Below are positions 1 through 9,118 of a stretch of DNA of 64,000 nucleotides, piece after piece. Positions within the stretch are counted from its first letter, which is position 1, and every line of letters starts with the position of its first letter. The notes beneath the pieces were generated by a model, which was given only the letters and a program-made list of their open reading frames with translations, made no database searches and was not told the DNA's origin. Source of the stretch: Methanoculleus bourgensis MS2 (lineage in GTDB: Archaea; Halobacteriota; Methanomicrobia; Methanomicrobiales; Methanoculleaceae); assembly GCF_000304355.2 (NCBI RefSeq), contig NC_018227.2, positions 2,294,001-2,358,000 on the forward strand, written 5' to 3'. The position numbers and the translations under genes were made by a program.

Positions 1-702
1 ATAGCGAGGAAGGATATGAAGATCTACTATCTCAAGCCTTCCATCCTGGTATCCAGTCTGCTCTTCCCGTTTGTGATGTTCCTCGCCTTCGCCATAGGGA
101 GGAGCGCCCCGCCAGGAACCCTGATCCCCGGTCTCCTTGCTATCACCCTCCTCTTCAGCGCCTCTTCCATCGAACCGGTCTCCATCCCAATCGAGCGGAG
201 GACAAAGACCTTCGACCGCCTCCTCTCCGCCCCGGTCTCGGTCCGGGCAATCGTCCTCGGGGCAAGCCTGAGCGGCGCAATATTTGCATCAGCGATCGGC
301 GTCGCGACGACCGCGATCGGTCTGGTCGCCTTCCGCACAGGAATCCTCCACATCGTGGCGCTCCTGACCGGGATCGCGCTCACCTCGCTCTGTTTCTCGA
401 CGATGGGCACACTCTTTGCTGCCTACCGCACAGAGAACGTGGGTGAGGTGATGTCGCTCTTAAACCTCGTCCGCCTGCCCCTCCTCTTCATCAGCGGGGT
501 CTTCATCCCCATCGCGAGCATGCCGGCATGGGGGCAGAGCATCGCTCTCCTCTCGCCTCTCACCTACGCCCACGACCTGATACTCTTTGCGTTCGATGGG
601 ACGACCCTCTTTGGCCCGGTCGCCGATACCGCCGTCCTGGTGCTGGCGCTCATCATCTTCCAGGCCGCAGGGGCCCTCCTTTACCAGAGGTCACGGGAGT
701 GA
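1..702 (+). CDS. ABC-2 type transporter permease (5' end outside the window)
   Basis: Membrane permease subunit of an ABC-2 type exporter. The frame is open to the first base of the window (I-A-R-K-D before the first ATG at 16), and family members normally carry a short cytosolic stretch before the motif seen here, so the true start lies upstream. About six hydrophobic segments are visible. A cytosolic loop with IERRTKTFDRLLSAPVS follows the second one, and the segment FISGVFIPIASMPAWGQ near residue 160 is typical of ABC-2 drug and daunorubicin-type permeases. The ATPase partner should lie just upstream, outside the window. The substrate cannot be told. Confidence 0.85.
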   Translation: MARKDMKIYYLKPSILVSSLLFPFVMFLAFAIGRSAPPGTLIPGLLAITLLFSASSIEPVSIPIERRTKTFDRLLSAPVSVRAIVLGASLSGAIFASAIGVATTAIGLVAFRTGILHIVALLTGIALTSLCFSTMGTLFAAYRTENVGEVMSLLNLVRLPLLFISGVFIPIASMPAWGQSIALLSPLTYAHDLILFAFDGTTLFGPVADTAVLVLALIIFQAAGALLYQRSRE

Positions 703-790
703 AAAGTGTAGATATTCGACGAGATAACTTAAATTGCGCTCAATCTAAACTTTAACTATGCCTTTTTCCGGCCCGCTTGGAGAGCGATCT

Positions 791-1351
791 ATGGTTGATG
801 AGGGAGAGCCGGTTCACGAGATAGGTGCAGGAGGGGAGGGTTACCGAAGGCTGAACCGGAAGTGCATGCTCTCAATGTACATCGGTTATGCCATATCGTA
901 TGCAGTACTCCTGGTGGCCTACCTCCTCCTGAGGACCTACTCGCAGGAATTCCTGGGCCCTTACTACGACTTTGTTCAATACGCCGCTCTGGCGGTCCTG
1001 GCGGTCGCCCTGATCTATATCGTGGCGGCCCCTCCGGTCTACTACGCCCGGTACAGATACCAGATCACTGAAGACAAGGTAGATGTGCGCTATGGCATCC
1101 TCGTGATACGACACATCCTGGTGCCGATCGAGCGGGTGCACCAGGTGGAGGTCTCCAGGGGTCCGATTGACACCATGCTCGGGCTCGGGGATGTCACCAT
1201 AACCACCGCGGGGGGAGATGCGACCATCAACTACCTGGAGATTGAAGAGGCAGAGAAGGTAGCAGACCTGCTCAACGACCTGATCGGGAGAATGCTCCAG
1301 GATAGGAAGTCGAATCCCCAGACCCCCTGCCCGGGGCCTGCAGGCGAGTGA
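791..1351 (+). CDS. PH domain-containing membrane protein, YdbS-like
   Basis: Small membrane protein of the bacterial PH-like (bPH2, YdbS) family. Two transmembrane segments (about residues 30-50 and 60-85 from the start used here) are followed by one PH-like beta domain beginning RYRYQITEDKVDVRYG and containing PIERVHQVEVSRGP and GLGDVTITTAGG, the family signature. I chose the ATG at 791 because GGAGAG lies six bases before it; an in-frame ATG at 758 has no ribosome site. It pairs with the next gene, which carries three such domains, as YdbS and YdbT do in bacteria. The role is unknown; a membrane or envelope function is usual to assume. Confidence 0.85.
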   Translation: MVDEGEPVHEIGAGGEGYRRLNRKCMLSMYIGYAISYAVLLVAYLLLRTYSQEFLGPYYDFVQYAALAVLAVALIYIVAAPPVYYARYRYQITEDKVDVRYGILVIRHILVPIERVHQVEVSRGPIDTMLGLGDVTITTAGGDATINYLEIEEAEKVADLLNDLIGRMLQDRKSNPQTPCPGPAGE

Positions 1352-1523
1352 CAGAAACCGGAGGTAAGAGGTTGCAGCAGCGATACGGACGACACCCTGC
1401 CAGAAGAGACGCGGTACCATGCTCCATCGACCTGAACCGGCCGCCGGTCGGCGGTACGAACACGACCGTCCTGAAGGAGACGGCGGAAGCGCCGCCCTGT
1501 CGGGATCTCCATGCACGGGTGGT

Positions 1524-3065
1524 ATGAGCATGTCCGGCGAAAAGATCCGGTGCCATCCTACCGTCATCGTGGAGAAGACGCTCAGGACGTTCCCCTCGGT
1601 AGTGGTGGTGCTGATCCTCCTTGTTGCATGGATCGATAGCAGCGCAATACTGAGCATGCTTGTGCTCGCTCTTGTCGCGCTCCTGCTCTTCTACTACAGG
1701 CAGTGGAAGAGAACGACCATCCAGTTCAATGATACAGATGTCGTGATAGAGAGGGACACCCTCTTTCAGATGAAGAAGACCCTCCCCTATGCAAAGATGG
1801 CATCGGTCAACGTGAACCGTGACATACCAAACAGGCTCTTTGGGACATCGAAACTGCTGATCAACATCAACTCGGGGACCAGCGCCATGGTCCCGGAAGC
1901 GGTCCTGACATTTGAGCAGGATGTCGCGGAGAGGCTACGGTCCGAGATGTCGCAACGCCTCTATGACCATGCTATCTCCCCGGATGAGGAGGAGACGATA
2001 GAGTCCCTGGCAACGTTCACCCCGCTGGACGTGATCATGCACGGTCTCCTCAGTGTCTCAACCTACCAGACCATACTTGGCTCGGTGTTCCTGGCCTACT
2101 CCCTGTTTGAGCTGTATATCTCCACGGTAGCGGGGGTTCAGGCGGGCGGTGGGGCGATGGTCTCGCTCCTGATGTTCGCTGGAATCCAGATTGGACCGTC
2201 GATCTCGCTGATACTCCGTTACTACAACTACAAAGTCTACCGCAGGGGCGACACGGTCTACCTGCAGCATGGGCTGATCAGGACCTACAAAACATCTTTC
2301 GACGTCTCAAGGATCAATGCCGTCCGTGTCAAGAGCACGCTTGCGGCCCGGCTCCTGGGGAGGTCGTGTATCGAGGCAGAGGTGGTAGGGCTGGTATCAG
2401 AGGGCGGGGAGCGTTCGCGTCCGGTTCTCTGTCTGCTCAAAGATGATGCAACCCAGCAGCGGGTTCTCCGGGAGCTGGTGCCGGAGTTTGTTTATGAACG
2501 TAGACCGAACAAGCAGCCCGAAGGCGCAAAGCGTGTGCTTCTGATACGGGCCGCCGTAACATCCCTGGTGGTGGCTCTGGCGATGGTCGTCCCTTCAGTG
2601 TATGTTTACCGTGAGGTTGCAGCCCTGACCGGGGTCATCGGCACTCCGAGCGTGGTCTTGCAGTATATGCTGCCCCTGGTTGCGGCGCTGGCAATCCTTG
2701 CGATACTCTATGCTGCGCATGTCTCTTACAGGGTCACGGAGTTCGACGCCGGTGAAGACCTCTTCACGTTCGTGAACGGCGCCGTCGACCGCGAGACCGT
2801 CGTTATGAACTACGATAAGGTGCAGATGGTCTGGATCACGCAGGGGCCGGTCGCCAGGATCTTCGGTGTTTCCAGGGGAAGCGTGTACATGCTCTCTTCT
2901 ACCGGGAGTTCGAGCATCTCTTCAGGGTATTTCCCCGGGAGTCAGCTCGAGCGTATCAACGAGATCGTGATGGACCGTATCACCAGCGGGAGATATGATT
3001 ACCGCAAAACAGCATCTGACCGGAGCAGCCCGGTTGTCGATGAGGGAGCCCCGAAAAGACTGTGA
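1524..3065 (+). CDS. Triple PH domain membrane protein, YdbT-like
   Basis: YdbT-like partner of the preceding gene. Three copies of the PH-like unit alternate with paired transmembrane segments. The units start near TTIQFNDTDVVIERDTLF, YKVYRRGDTVYLQHGLIRTY and YRVTEFDAGEDLFTFVNGAV, each followed by a conserved turn of the type N-R-L-F-G-T-S, A-R-L-L-G-R-S or A-R-I-F-G-V-S. The ATG at 1524 has GGGTGGT just before it; the frame is open upstream to 1419, but that extension is charged, Gly/Pro-rich and unlike the family. The gap of 172 bases to the YdbS-like gene is compatible with one operon. Function is not established. Confidence 0.85.
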   Translation: MSMSGEKIRCHPTVIVEKTLRTFPSVVVVLILLVAWIDSSAILSMLVLALVALLLFYYRQWKRTTIQFNDTDVVIERDTLFQMKKTLPYAKMASVNVNRDIPNRLFGTSKLLININSGTSAMVPEAVLTFEQDVAERLRSEMSQRLYDHAISPDEEETIESLATFTPLDVIMHGLLSVSTYQTILGSVFLAYSLFELYISTVAGVQAGGGAMVSLLMFAGIQIGPSISLILRYYNYKVYRRGDTVYLQHGLIRTYKTSFDVSRINAVRVKSTLAARLLGRSCIEAEVVGLVSEGGERSRPVLCLLKDDATQQRVLRELVPEFVYERRPNKQPEGAKRVLLIRAAVTSLVVALAMVVPSVYVYREVAALTGVIGTPSVVLQYMLPLVAALAILAILYAAHVSYRVTEFDAGEDLFTFVNGAVDRETVVMNYDKVQMVWITQGPVARIFGVSRGSVYMLSSTGSSSISSGYFPGSQLERINEIVMDRITSGRYDYRKTASDRSSPVVDEGAPKRL

Positions 3066-3583
3066 GACCACGGTGGGGTCCCGGAATGGTCCGGTGGGGT
3101 ATCATCCCCCGGGCGGCGGAACTCGCAGACCCCTCCTCATAGCCCCCACCCCTCCCGGCCTTCGGCCTCCTCCCCCGCCCCCCGGGGCGGGGGCAGTGCA
3201 TGGGGATATCCAGTGGGAAGCCGTGTCCGAGAGGGGCTCTGGACCCGGTTTTCCCCCGGGCATGTCCCCATACAGTGGACCGTGGTGGGCATCGCCCCCA
3301 GGGGGGGACCGGGGAGGGGGGAGACCCTCATTGGCGCTAACGCAACCATGGGTGCATTGCACTCATGGCGATACCGGAGAGTCTCAACCTTTGCTGAATC
3401 CCAGTCAATTGTTTTGAAACCCGGATCTGACGAAGCCCGGTGCCGGATGCCGGATCTGGACTGTTCCCCGGCTCACCCGAACAGGGGACCGTGGTGGGAA
3501 TCGCTCTGGGGGGTGGGGACCGGGGAGGGGGCTCGCCCCCTCCCCGCAGGCGGCTACCTCAAACCTCCTCCCGGAGAGAAGGT
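3066..3583. repeat. GC-rich dispersed repeat region
   Basis: No credible gene in 518 bases. The stretch holds two units of a dispersed repeat containing GGACCGTGGTGGG followed by a run of C and G (about 3279-3330 and 3486-3545). The second unit is preceded by CCGGTGCCGGATGCCGGATC (3440-3459), which recurs at about 57309. Small frames here (for example 3213-3662) are Gly/Pro/Arg-rich translations of the repeat. Confidence 0.6.
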
Positions 3584-4009
3584 TCATATCGATCCCTCCC
3601 AACCCTGCCCCATATCGACGAGGGGCCGCACCTCACCGACCTCGAACCTCACCACGGCGTGAACCATCGCCGCCGCCTCCTCGCCCACAACCCGGGCGGT
3701 CTCCCTCTTGTAGGCGTCCAGCATCTCGCCGGAGGTTGCATACTCCTTCATCCGCAGGTAGACCCTGAGACCTTTCCAGCCCTCCAGCGTCTCGGTCTCG
3801 CCCTGCTCCACGATGAGGAAGACGGCGTGCGGGTTCTCCTGCAGGTATTCAAACGTGCGGTTCTTTCCCAGGGCAACAACGATGGTCTTCTCATCGACCA
3901 TCTGCGGCGAGCCGAAGACGGCCGCATCGACCTTTCCGTCCCGGTTCGCGGTGCTGAGGACGCCGATCCTCGGCTGTTTGTTGAAGTACTCCATCAATCT
4001 GGTCGGCAT
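3584..4009 (-). CDS. Pyridoxamine 5'-phosphate oxidase family (flavin-binding split barrel) protein
   Basis: Predicted small flavin-binding split-barrel protein of 141 residues. Residues after the start read RLMEYFNKQPRIGVLSTAN, the usual first helix and strand, followed by DGKVDAAVFGSP, VVALGKNRTFEYLQENPHA and a C-terminal strand pair, the order found in PNPOx-like proteins. I used the ATG at 4009; an in-frame upstream start at 4078 adds an atypical stretch. It lies 70 bases downstream of the 4080-5234 gene on the same strand and may be co-transcribed. Substrate and cofactor (FMN, F420 or none) cannot be read from the sequence. Confidence 0.8.
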   Translation of the reverse strand: MPTRLMEYFNKQPRIGVLSTANRDGKVDAAVFGSPQMVDEKTIVVALGKNRTFEYLQENPHAVFLIVEQGETETLEGWKGLRVYLRMKEYATSGEMLDAYKRETARVVGEEAAAMVHAVVRFEVGEVRPLVDMGQGWEGSI

Positions 4010-4079
4010 AATGGACCCTGCCTCGTCACTCCGGGTTAAAAGCGTATGGGTGGCGGGGGCGCAGAACCCCATGCTCACC

Positions 4080-5234
4080 TCAGACCGCCAGGAACTCCCC
4101 GGGAGCGAGGCTGGTGGCGAGCATCACCGTATTGATCTCAGGGTTCTGGAGCCAGGTGTCGGCTTTCCGGTTTCCATCGTCCATCCAGAACCCTTCGATC
4201 GCGTCCGCAAGCGGCACGTATTCCATGAGGGCTTCGGCCCGCCGCTCACGACCGCCTCCTCGGCCGAAGAGATCAGGGTTCTCCCGGACCGCTTCGAGCA
4301 GCCCGGGGACGCCCTCAAGCCCGATCGCGAGCCCGAGTTCCCTGAAGGCGAGGCGGTAGTCCGCAGGATACCGGAGACTGCCGCTCCCCGCGAAGCGTGC
4401 GAGGCCGGCAAGGGCTGAATCCAGGACAGAGTCCAGCAGATCCGGGTACAAAAAGCCGTCCCTGATCGTCAGGTGCACGATCCTTCCGGCATCGAAGAGG
4501 AGGCCACCGATACCGAGCGGGTCGTCAGTGGCCAGGTTCACGCCCCGGCAGATGCCGGCCATATCCGTGATCACAGGCGAGAGATCGGTCCCCCCGGCCG
4601 TCGCCTGGAGTTCGCTGTAGGTGACGAGCCCGTCGAGGGGGTCGTGCTGCCCCATGGCCGGGACGAGCGGGTAGGAGAGGTCGATGCTCATCTTCCAGTG
4701 CATCCTCTTCCTGCCGCCGGAGGGGGGCGTGTAGGTGAACGCGGCGTGGGCCGCCTCTGCAAGTTCCACTGCCCACCTGGTATAAGTCGGATCCCCCGTG
4801 ACCCGGCTTACCCGGTTGAGCGCGTGCATCCACTTCGTCAGGTAGTGGTAGTACTGCCCGTCCCGGTCCCACTCCAGGCGCTCGTCCAGGGGTTCTCCTG
4901 GCCGGCGTTCTGGGAGCGGTTTTCCTATCCGGAGACCGCCCCGGGTGGGGTGAGCCTCGCCCTCTGCTTCGGGAAGACCGCTGATCCATCCGCCCCGGGG
5001 GTCGTCGTCACGGTGCCGGCCGAGGGTGTGGTGCACCTGGTCGACGAGGGCGAGCGCGAGGTCGCGGCAGGTTCGGTCGCCCGTCCAGCGAAAGAGTTCG
5101 AGGTAGTTGCAGACCGCGTAAGCGTCAGTCCAGAGGTAGCGCCGCGGGCGTGCGCGGGGAGGCAGAAGTCCGGTCTGGCCGGCAAACTCTATCATGAGGT
5201 CCCGGACGGTCGTGGTATTCAGGCTTTGTGCCAT
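4080..5234 (-). CDS. Conserved hypothetical protein, helix-rich, glycosidase-barrel-like
   Basis: I do not recognise this 384-residue protein. It has no signal peptide or membrane segment. It is rich in Trp, Tyr and helical repeats such as LWTDAYAVCNYLELFRWTGD, GQYYHYLTKWMHALNRVSRV and YTRWAVELAEAAHAAF. The pattern resembles the alternating helices of six-hairpin glycosidase or epimerase-like barrels, but no catalytic motif can be pointed out, so a carbohydrate role is only a guess. GGGGGAGAT directly before the ATG supports the start. It is followed by the flavin-binding-fold gene on the same strand. Confidence 0.7.
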   Translation of the reverse strand: MAQSLNTTTVRDLMIEFAGQTGLLPPRARPRRYLWTDAYAVCNYLELFRWTGDRTCRDLALALVDQVHHTLGRHRDDDPRGGWISGLPEAEGEAHPTRGGLRIGKPLPERRPGEPLDERLEWDRDGQYYHYLTKWMHALNRVSRVTGDPTYTRWAVELAEAAHAAFTYTPPSGGRKRMHWKMSIDLSYPLVPAMGQHDPLDGLVTYSELQATAGGTDLSPVITDMAGICRGVNLATDDPLGIGGLLFDAGRIVHLTIRDGFLYPDLLDSVLDSALAGLARFAGSGSLRYPADYRLAFRELGLAIGLEGVPGLLEAVRENPDLFGRGGGRERRAEALMEYVPLADAIEGFWMDDGNRKADTWLQNPEINTVMLATSLAPGEFLAV

Positions 5235-5367
5235 ATCTCCCCCGTTGGAGAGGTACTCGCGAGTAGAGCACAGCGGTGCGGAAGGACCACCGGCCAGTCA
5301 CCCCCATGCCTCTCCACTGTATCAACGATCTGGGTTCGCGGGATTACGAGATGCCCCCGCGCCCCCG

Positions 5368-5529
5368 TCACCGCAGCCTGCAGGCCTCATCGTAGGACTT
5401 TTTGCACTCAGGGCAGAGAACCCGCGCCTTTCTCAGGTCCGGGAACGTCTCTTCGGTGATCTCGTCACAGGCCGCCCCGCATATCTCGCACCAGTACTCC
5501 TTTGTCTCTTCTTTCCTCTTGCCTTTCAT
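5368..5529 (-). CDS. Small zinc-ribbon protein (53 aa)
   Basis: Short gene. The protein begins MKGKRKEETKEYWCEICG and ends with CPECKKSYDEACRLR. Two CxxC pairs (Cys14/Cys17 and Cys39/Cys42) form a likely zinc ribbon, with additional Cys21 and Cys50. GGAGGA lies about eight bases before the ATG. The stop of the upstream SDR gene (5569) is 39 bases away on the same strand, which suggests one transcript. The partner and target are unknown; such mini zinc ribbons often bind nucleic acid or another protein. Confidence 0.75.
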   Translation of the reverse strand: MKGKRKEETKEYWCEICGAACDEITEETFPDLRKARVLCPECKKSYDEACRLR

Positions 5530-5568
5530 GCAGTCTTCCTCCACATCTCCGTCACCGCTCTTCCCTCA

Positions 5569-6417
5569 TCAGGCATATGCTTTTCCGCTGGAGCGGTGCC
5601 ATTCCTCAACCCCGGTGAGGTCGAGCCCCATCTCCCAGAACCGCTCCCTGACCTCCGGGTCAAGGGCGAGGGGCGATGGGCGGGCCCACCGGGTCGCCTC
5701 GAAGTAGCCGCCGTTCACCGCCGCGGCATCCGGGGACGTCGCGAGGTAGACCTCCACCTCCGCCCCCTGCTCCGGCGGGGCGCCACCCTGCTCCCCGGTA
5801 TAGGCACGGAGCAGTTTGGTGTCGATCACCCCCGGATGGAGGCAGTTCGCCGTCGTCTTCGTCCCCTCAAGCACCCGCGCAAGCCGGGCGGTGAAGGCGA
5901 CGACCCCGAGTTTTGATACGGCGTACGTGTCGTAGGCGTCGTAGTCGTCAAACCCCGGGAGATTCTCCCAGTCGACCGACCGCACACTCCGGTGAGCGAT
6001 CGATGCGACGTTGACGACCCTCGCCCGACGGCTCGCGGAGAGGAGCGGGAGAAGGTCGTGGGTGAGCAGGAACGGGGCTATGTAGTTCACGGCAAACGTC
6101 ATCTCGATCCCGCCGGGTGCAACTTTTCGTTCTGGCATAAAGACCCCTGCGTTGTTGATGAGCACATCAAGGCTGTCATGCGTCTCGCCGACCTCCTCCG
6201 CGAGACCCCGGACCCGCTCCTGCACCGAGAGATCGGCGATGAAGAGGGCCAGCCGGTCTGAACCGGTGGCTTCTTCCAGTTCCTCGAGGACGGCGCGCCC
6301 CTTCCCCCGGTTCCTGCCGTGGAGCAGCACGCGGTGACCCTGCCGGGCCAGGGCATGTGCGGTTGCCTTCCCGATACCGTCCGTCGAGCCCGTGACCAGG
6401 ATAGTCTGCTCTTCCAT
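5569..6417 (-). CDS. Short-chain dehydrogenase/reductase (SDR), retinol dehydrogenase-like
   Basis: NAD(P)-dependent oxidoreductase of about 282 residues. The Rossmann glycine motif TGSTDGIGKATA is at the N-terminus, with NNAGVF near residue 85, a catalytic Ser in NVASIAHRS and YAVSK as the Tyr-x-x-x-Lys pair. LHPGVIDTKL follows, as in the retinol dehydrogenase and protochlorophyllide-reductase-like branch. HGRNRGKG after strand 2 suggests NADP preference. The ATG at 6417 fits the family; a GTG at 6432 would add five residues. Substrate unknown. Confidence 0.9.
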   Translation of the reverse strand: MEEQTILVTGSTDGIGKATAHALARQGHRVLLHGRNRGKGRAVLEELEEATGSDRLALFIADLSVQERVRGLAEEVGETHDSLDVLINNAGVFMPERKVAPGGIEMTFAVNYIAPFLLTHDLLPLLSASRRARVVNVASIAHRSVRSVDWENLPGFDDYDAYDTYAVSKLGVVAFTARLARVLEGTKTTANCLHPGVIDTKLLRAYTGEQGGAPPEQGAEVEVYLATSPDAAAVNGGYFEATRWARPSPLALDPEVRERFWEMGLDLTGVEEWHRSSGKAYA

Positions 6418-6567
6418 ACGGTCCGGATGCACATCATCTCTATTTGAACGTTTGGTGCCGGATCGGCATGGTGTCTGCCGGCACGAACCTCTCTAGTTCA
6501 GACCCGGGAGCGGGCCTGTACCGGCGCCCCTGCACCACACAAGAGGCACTTTCCAGGGATCCGGTGC

Positions 6568-8451
6568 ATGAAAAATCAAAAAGGTGATATCCTGCACCAC
6601 AGAATAGTATGTATGGTGCGATACTCGGTCACGATGGATGATGACCTTGTGAAGAAGATCGATACGATCTGCAGTTCTCTTGCGATGTCCCGGTCCGAAT
6701 GGCTCAACGACCTCTGCATCAAGCACCTGGATGGTGCGTCGGGCAGCGGCGTGCAGGCCATGGTCTCGGCGGTGATTCCGTCCGAAAGCGGGCCGGGGCA
6801 CAATATGATTGATTATGATGCCGCCTACGCCAACTTCTCGATCGACGTTCCTGAGTACTTCAACTTCGGCTACGACGTCATCGACCGGTGGGCTGAGCGG
6901 GACCGGAATAAACTGGCGATGATCTGGGTGGGCCAGCAGGGAGAGGAGAAGAAGTACTCCTTCCGCGATCTCAAGAATCTCTCCAACGGTGCCGCGAACA
7001 TCCTGCTCAAGTATGGTATCAAGAGAGGCGACCGGGTCATGCTGATGCTCCCGAGGATCCCGGAGTGGTGGATCTTTGTTATCGCGCTCATCAAACTCGG
7101 GGCGGTCTTCTGCCCCTGCCCGACGATGCTGACCCCGAAGGATATCAAATACCGTATCCGGGCCGGGAAGTTCAGGATGATCATCACCGATTACGAAAAC
7201 GCCACAAAGATCGACGAGATCGCCGACGCCTGCCCGCTGCTTGAGACCCTCTTCCTGGCGGACGGGGAGCGGGACGGCTGGGCGAGTTACCCGCACGAGC
7301 TCAAATACCCTGCACCGGTATCGCGCCGCACGGTCAGCATGCCGGTTGCGAAGAAGACCCGGGCGACCGATCCGATGCTGATTTACTTCACCTCCGGCAC
7401 CACCGGTGAGCCCAAGATGGTGCTGCACAACCACGCCTACCCGCTCGGACACATCGTGACCGCATCACTCTGGCAGGACGTCACGGTAAACGACCTTCAC
7501 CTGACCTTCTCTGACACCGGATGGGCGAAATGCGCCTGGGGCAAGATCTTCGGCCAGTGGATCGCCGGCGCCTGCCTCCTCGTCTATGACATCAGGGGGA
7601 AGTTCTCGGCGACCGAGTTGCTCCCGATTATAGAGAGGTACGAGGTGACCACGTTCTGCGCACCGCCGACGGTCTACCGGATGCTGATCCTTGCCGACCT
7701 CGATAAGTTCGACTTCCGGGACCTCCGGCACTGCTGCAGCGCCGGCGAACCCCTGAACCCCGAGGTGATCCGTGTCTGGCAGTACGGCACCGGGCAGGTC
7801 ATCTACGAGGGCTACGGCCAGACCGAGACCGTCTGCTGCATCGGTACGTTCCCCTGTATGGAGCATAAACCCGGCTCCATGGGGAAACCCGTTCCCGGCT
7901 GGCATATCGAGCTCCACGATGACGATGGAAACCCGGTCGAAGTCGGTGAGGAAGGAAGGATTGCTGTCAGGCTCAACCCCCGCCCGGTCGGGCTCTTTGT
8001 GGAGTACCTGGATAACCCTGAAGCGAACCAGGCATCGTTCCAGAATGGGTTCTACTACACCGGCGATAAGGCAAGCATGGATGAGGACGGCTACTTCTGG
8101 TTCGTCGGGCGTAACGACGACGTCATCAAGTCTTCCGGCTACCGTATCGGGCCCTTTGAGGTGGAGAGCGCGCTCCTCGAACACCCCGCTGTACAGGAAT
8201 CGGCGGTCGTCGGGTCACCGGATCTCATCCGGGGGATGATCGTCAAGGCGTTCATCGTGCTGAAACCCGGCTACCAGCCGTCTGAGTCGCTAGTCAAGGA
8301 ACTCCAGGCGCATGTCAGGAAGATCACCGCCCCGTACAAGTATCCGAGAGCCATCGAGTTTGTTCAAGAGCTCCCAAAGACCTTATCCGGGAAGATCCAG
8401 CGCAACGTCCTCCGGGATCAGGAACTGCAGAAGCACACCAACGGTAACTGA
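6568..8451 (+). CDS. AMP-forming acyl-CoA synthetase with N-terminal ribbon-helix-helix segment
   Basis: ANL-superfamily ligase that activates an acid to acyl-AMP and then acyl-CoA. Visible motifs: P-loop YFTSGTTGEPK near residue 272, GYGQTETV near 415, YTGDKASMDEDGYF and GRNDDVIKSSGYRI, and the C-terminal catalytic Lys in KTLSGKIQR near 610. It resembles acetyl- and medium-chain acyl-CoA synthetases of methanogens. The first 60 residues are unusual: MVRYSVTMDDDLVKKIDTIC followed by SRSEWLNDLCIKHL is a good CopG-type ribbon-helix-helix motif, and the ligase proper begins near residue 82. An internal ATG at 6613 is an alternative start that keeps the RHH part. I see no frameshift at the junction. 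Confidence 0.9.
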   Translation: MKNQKGDILHHRIVCMVRYSVTMDDDLVKKIDTICSSLAMSRSEWLNDLCIKHLDGASGSGVQAMVSAVIPSESGPGHNMIDYDAAYANFSIDVPEYFNFGYDVIDRWAERDRNKLAMIWVGQQGEEKKYSFRDLKNLSNGAANILLKYGIKRGDRVMLMLPRIPEWWIFVIALIKLGAVFCPCPTMLTPKDIKYRIRAGKFRMIITDYENATKIDEIADACPLLETLFLADGERDGWASYPHELKYPAPVSRRTVSMPVAKKTRATDPMLIYFTSGTTGEPKMVLHNHAYPLGHIVTASLWQDVTVNDLHLTFSDTGWAKCAWGKIFGQWIAGACLLVYDIRGKFSATELLPIIERYEVTTFCAPPTVYRMLILADLDKFDFRDLRHCCSAGEPLNPEVIRVWQYGTGQVIYEGYGQTETVCCIGTFPCMEHKPGSMGKPVPGWHIELHDDDGNPVEVGEEGRIAVRLNPRPVGLFVEYLDNPEANQASFQNGFYYTGDKASMDEDGYFWFVGRNDDVIKSSGYRIGPFEVESALLEHPAVQESAVVGSPDLIRGMIVKAFIVLKPGYQPSESLVKELQAHVRKITAPYKYPRAIEFVQELPKTLSGKIQRNVLRDQELQKHTNGN

Positions 8452-8459
8452 CCGGATCG

Positions 8460-8469
8460 CTTCTTTTTT
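8460..8469 (+). terminator. Poly-T terminator after the acyl-CoA synthetase gene
   Basis: A run of seven T (TCTTTTTTTG), some ten bases past the stop codon at 8451, is the usual archaeal intrinsic termination signal. Confidence 0.5.
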
Positions 8470-8645
8470 TGTAACTATTCAGCCTCGACCGAGAGATCAC
8501 TGCAATATGACGTGAAATAAAAAGTCGCCCGGTGATACCCCGCATCAGCCGGTACTGCGATTCACCGGCAGGCGCATTCGGTGGAAAATCGTTCATCCCA
8601 ACCGCCGTTCACTGACGAGTGCCAAGTCAACGACGAATTGTCGCA

Positions 8646-8976
8646 ATAGTGCATCGTGTCACGTTATTCTGAAGATTTTGATGCGTGAGATGCAACGACG
8701 ATGACCTCACGCGAAGCCGCGAAGAGCGCGAAGTTCGGTATAATCCCCTGAAACGCCTCATCAAGTCTTCGCGTGAGGCTGTATCGTTATCCCCATCCAC
8801 CAACTCACGCGAAGCCGCGAAGATTGGTCTTGGGTACCTGCAACGCCCCTTCGCGGCCTTCGCGTCTTCGCGTGAGGCAGTGCGGTCATAGAGAGTACCA
8901 GGCTCACGCGGAAGCACGCGGGAGGTCGCGAAGAGGGACGGAAGATCTCTAAATTTAAGATGACAACAAGCACTAG
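8646..8976. repeat. MITE-like element, type A (331 bp)
   Basis: Non-coding element with inverted ends: the left end reads ATAGTGCATCGTGTCACGTT and the right end, complemented, CTAGTGCTTGTTGTCATCTT. The interior holds pairs of inverted CTCACGCGAAG / CTTCGCGTGAG blocks. A near-identical copy in the opposite orientation lies at 37045-37380, and a shorter relative at 54339-54571. No transposase is encoded. The rest of the 8452-9118 gap shows nothing else that I can name. Confidence 0.75.
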
Positions 8977-9118
8977 CCTGAATAGTTACCTTTTTTATAA
9001 AACTGCCGTGAGGCACTGCCCCGGGCTGCATTGATGAATACGGCCTTTCTCCCGTCTCACCTCATGCGGCGGACTGATCGCTGCCTGGGAGAAAACCCCG
9101 CCCGCGCGTGGCCCCAAC

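Noticed and set aside
8680-8960. CRISPR array suggested by repeated CACGCGAAGCCGCGAAG words
   Set aside because: Repeat words vary in length and orientation, form inverted pairs and lack constant spacers; no cas genes are in the window.
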